A program made the position numbers and the translations under genes. This document shows, piece after piece, positions 5,017 to 5,070 of a stretch of DNA of 5,070 nucleotides. How positions within the stretch are numbered: the stretch's first letter is position 1; every line of letters starts with the position of its first letter. A model generated the notes under the pieces. The model ran no database searches, had not been told where the DNA came from, and saw only the letters and a list, made by a program, of their open reading frames with translations. This DNA is from CAZDHT01 sp964505325. Lineage in GTDB: Bacteria; Planctomycetota; PUPC01. Location: NCBI GenBank assembly GCA_964505325.1, contig CAZDHT010000323.1, positions 1 through 5,070 on the forward strand, read 5' to 3'.

Positions 5017-5070
5017 ATGAGTAAGCGCGTATTGAGTGTGGCGGTCTTGGTGGCTTTGTTGGCGATGGCG
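5017..5070 (+). CDS. N-terminus of a secreted protein, 3' end outside the window
   Basis: The 18 visible codons read MSKRVLSVAVLVALLAMA: a basic start followed by a hydrophobic core, a typical Sec signal peptide without the cleavage site yet in view. The strong AAGGAGG site and 6-base spacing support the start. It follows the PEP-CTERM gene on the same strand and starts with a similar signal peptide, and both have a sigma-54-like site upstream, so a second PEP-CTERM protein is a reasonable guess. Nothing of the mature protein can be seen, so its function is unknown. Confidence 0.85.
   Translation, partial: MSKRVLSVAVLVALLAMA

Overview
The window is GC-rich bacterial DNA with three protein-coding genes that can be supported. 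A long minus-strand gene fills the left 40% and leaves the window at base 1. A complete plus-strand gene for an exported, sorted surface protein occupies the middle. The first 18 codons of another plus-strand secreted protein lie at the right edge. All three have clear Shine-Dalgarno sites. Tripartite PEP-CTERM sorting signals, high GC, wide gene spacing and palindromic intergenic elements fit a Planctomycetota (Phycisphaerae-like) or other PVC-group bacterium, but PEP-CTERM proteins also occur in Proteobacteria and Cyanobacteria, so this placement is an inference of moderate to low confidence.

Layout. Bases 1-2017 (minus) encode most of an MrfA/YprA-type DEVH-box superfamily 2 helicase, a family tied to DNA repair. 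It has its own sigma-70-like promoter and ribosome binding site at 2023-2065. Bases 2018-2901 are an 884-base gap between divergent genes. This gap holds a mirrored pair of REP-like hairpins (2125-2198), a degenerate hairpin (2324-2366), an AT-rich possible promoter (about 2447-2476), a 10-C run (2609-2618), a strong sigma-54 (-24/-12) promoter match (2649-2664) and a nested inverted repeat (2689-2758). Bases 2902-4329 (plus) encode a 475-residue PEP-CTERM protein with a signal peptide, a glycine-rich beta-strand-rich body and a terminal PEP-hydrophobic-Arg5 signal. Bases 4330-5016 hold hairpins, a second sigma-54-like site (4485-4500) and a possible upstream reading frame with four RAGP repeats (4876-4923). 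At 5017 a second secreted-protein gene starts and runs off the window.

How it fits together. The helicase appears to be a separate housekeeping or repair gene. The two plus-strand secreted-protein genes each have a sigma-54-like site in the long gap upstream, and the two sites share TCCGGCAnGnnGCTTGCT. That arrangement agrees with published links between PEP-CTERM/exosortase systems, sigma-54 and the PrsK/PrsR regulators. The most notable non-coding signals are this promoter pair, the mirrored REP-like element with a compensatory base-pair change, and the RAGP repeat that varies only at synonymous positions. No tRNA, rRNA, CRISPR array or transposase gene was seen.
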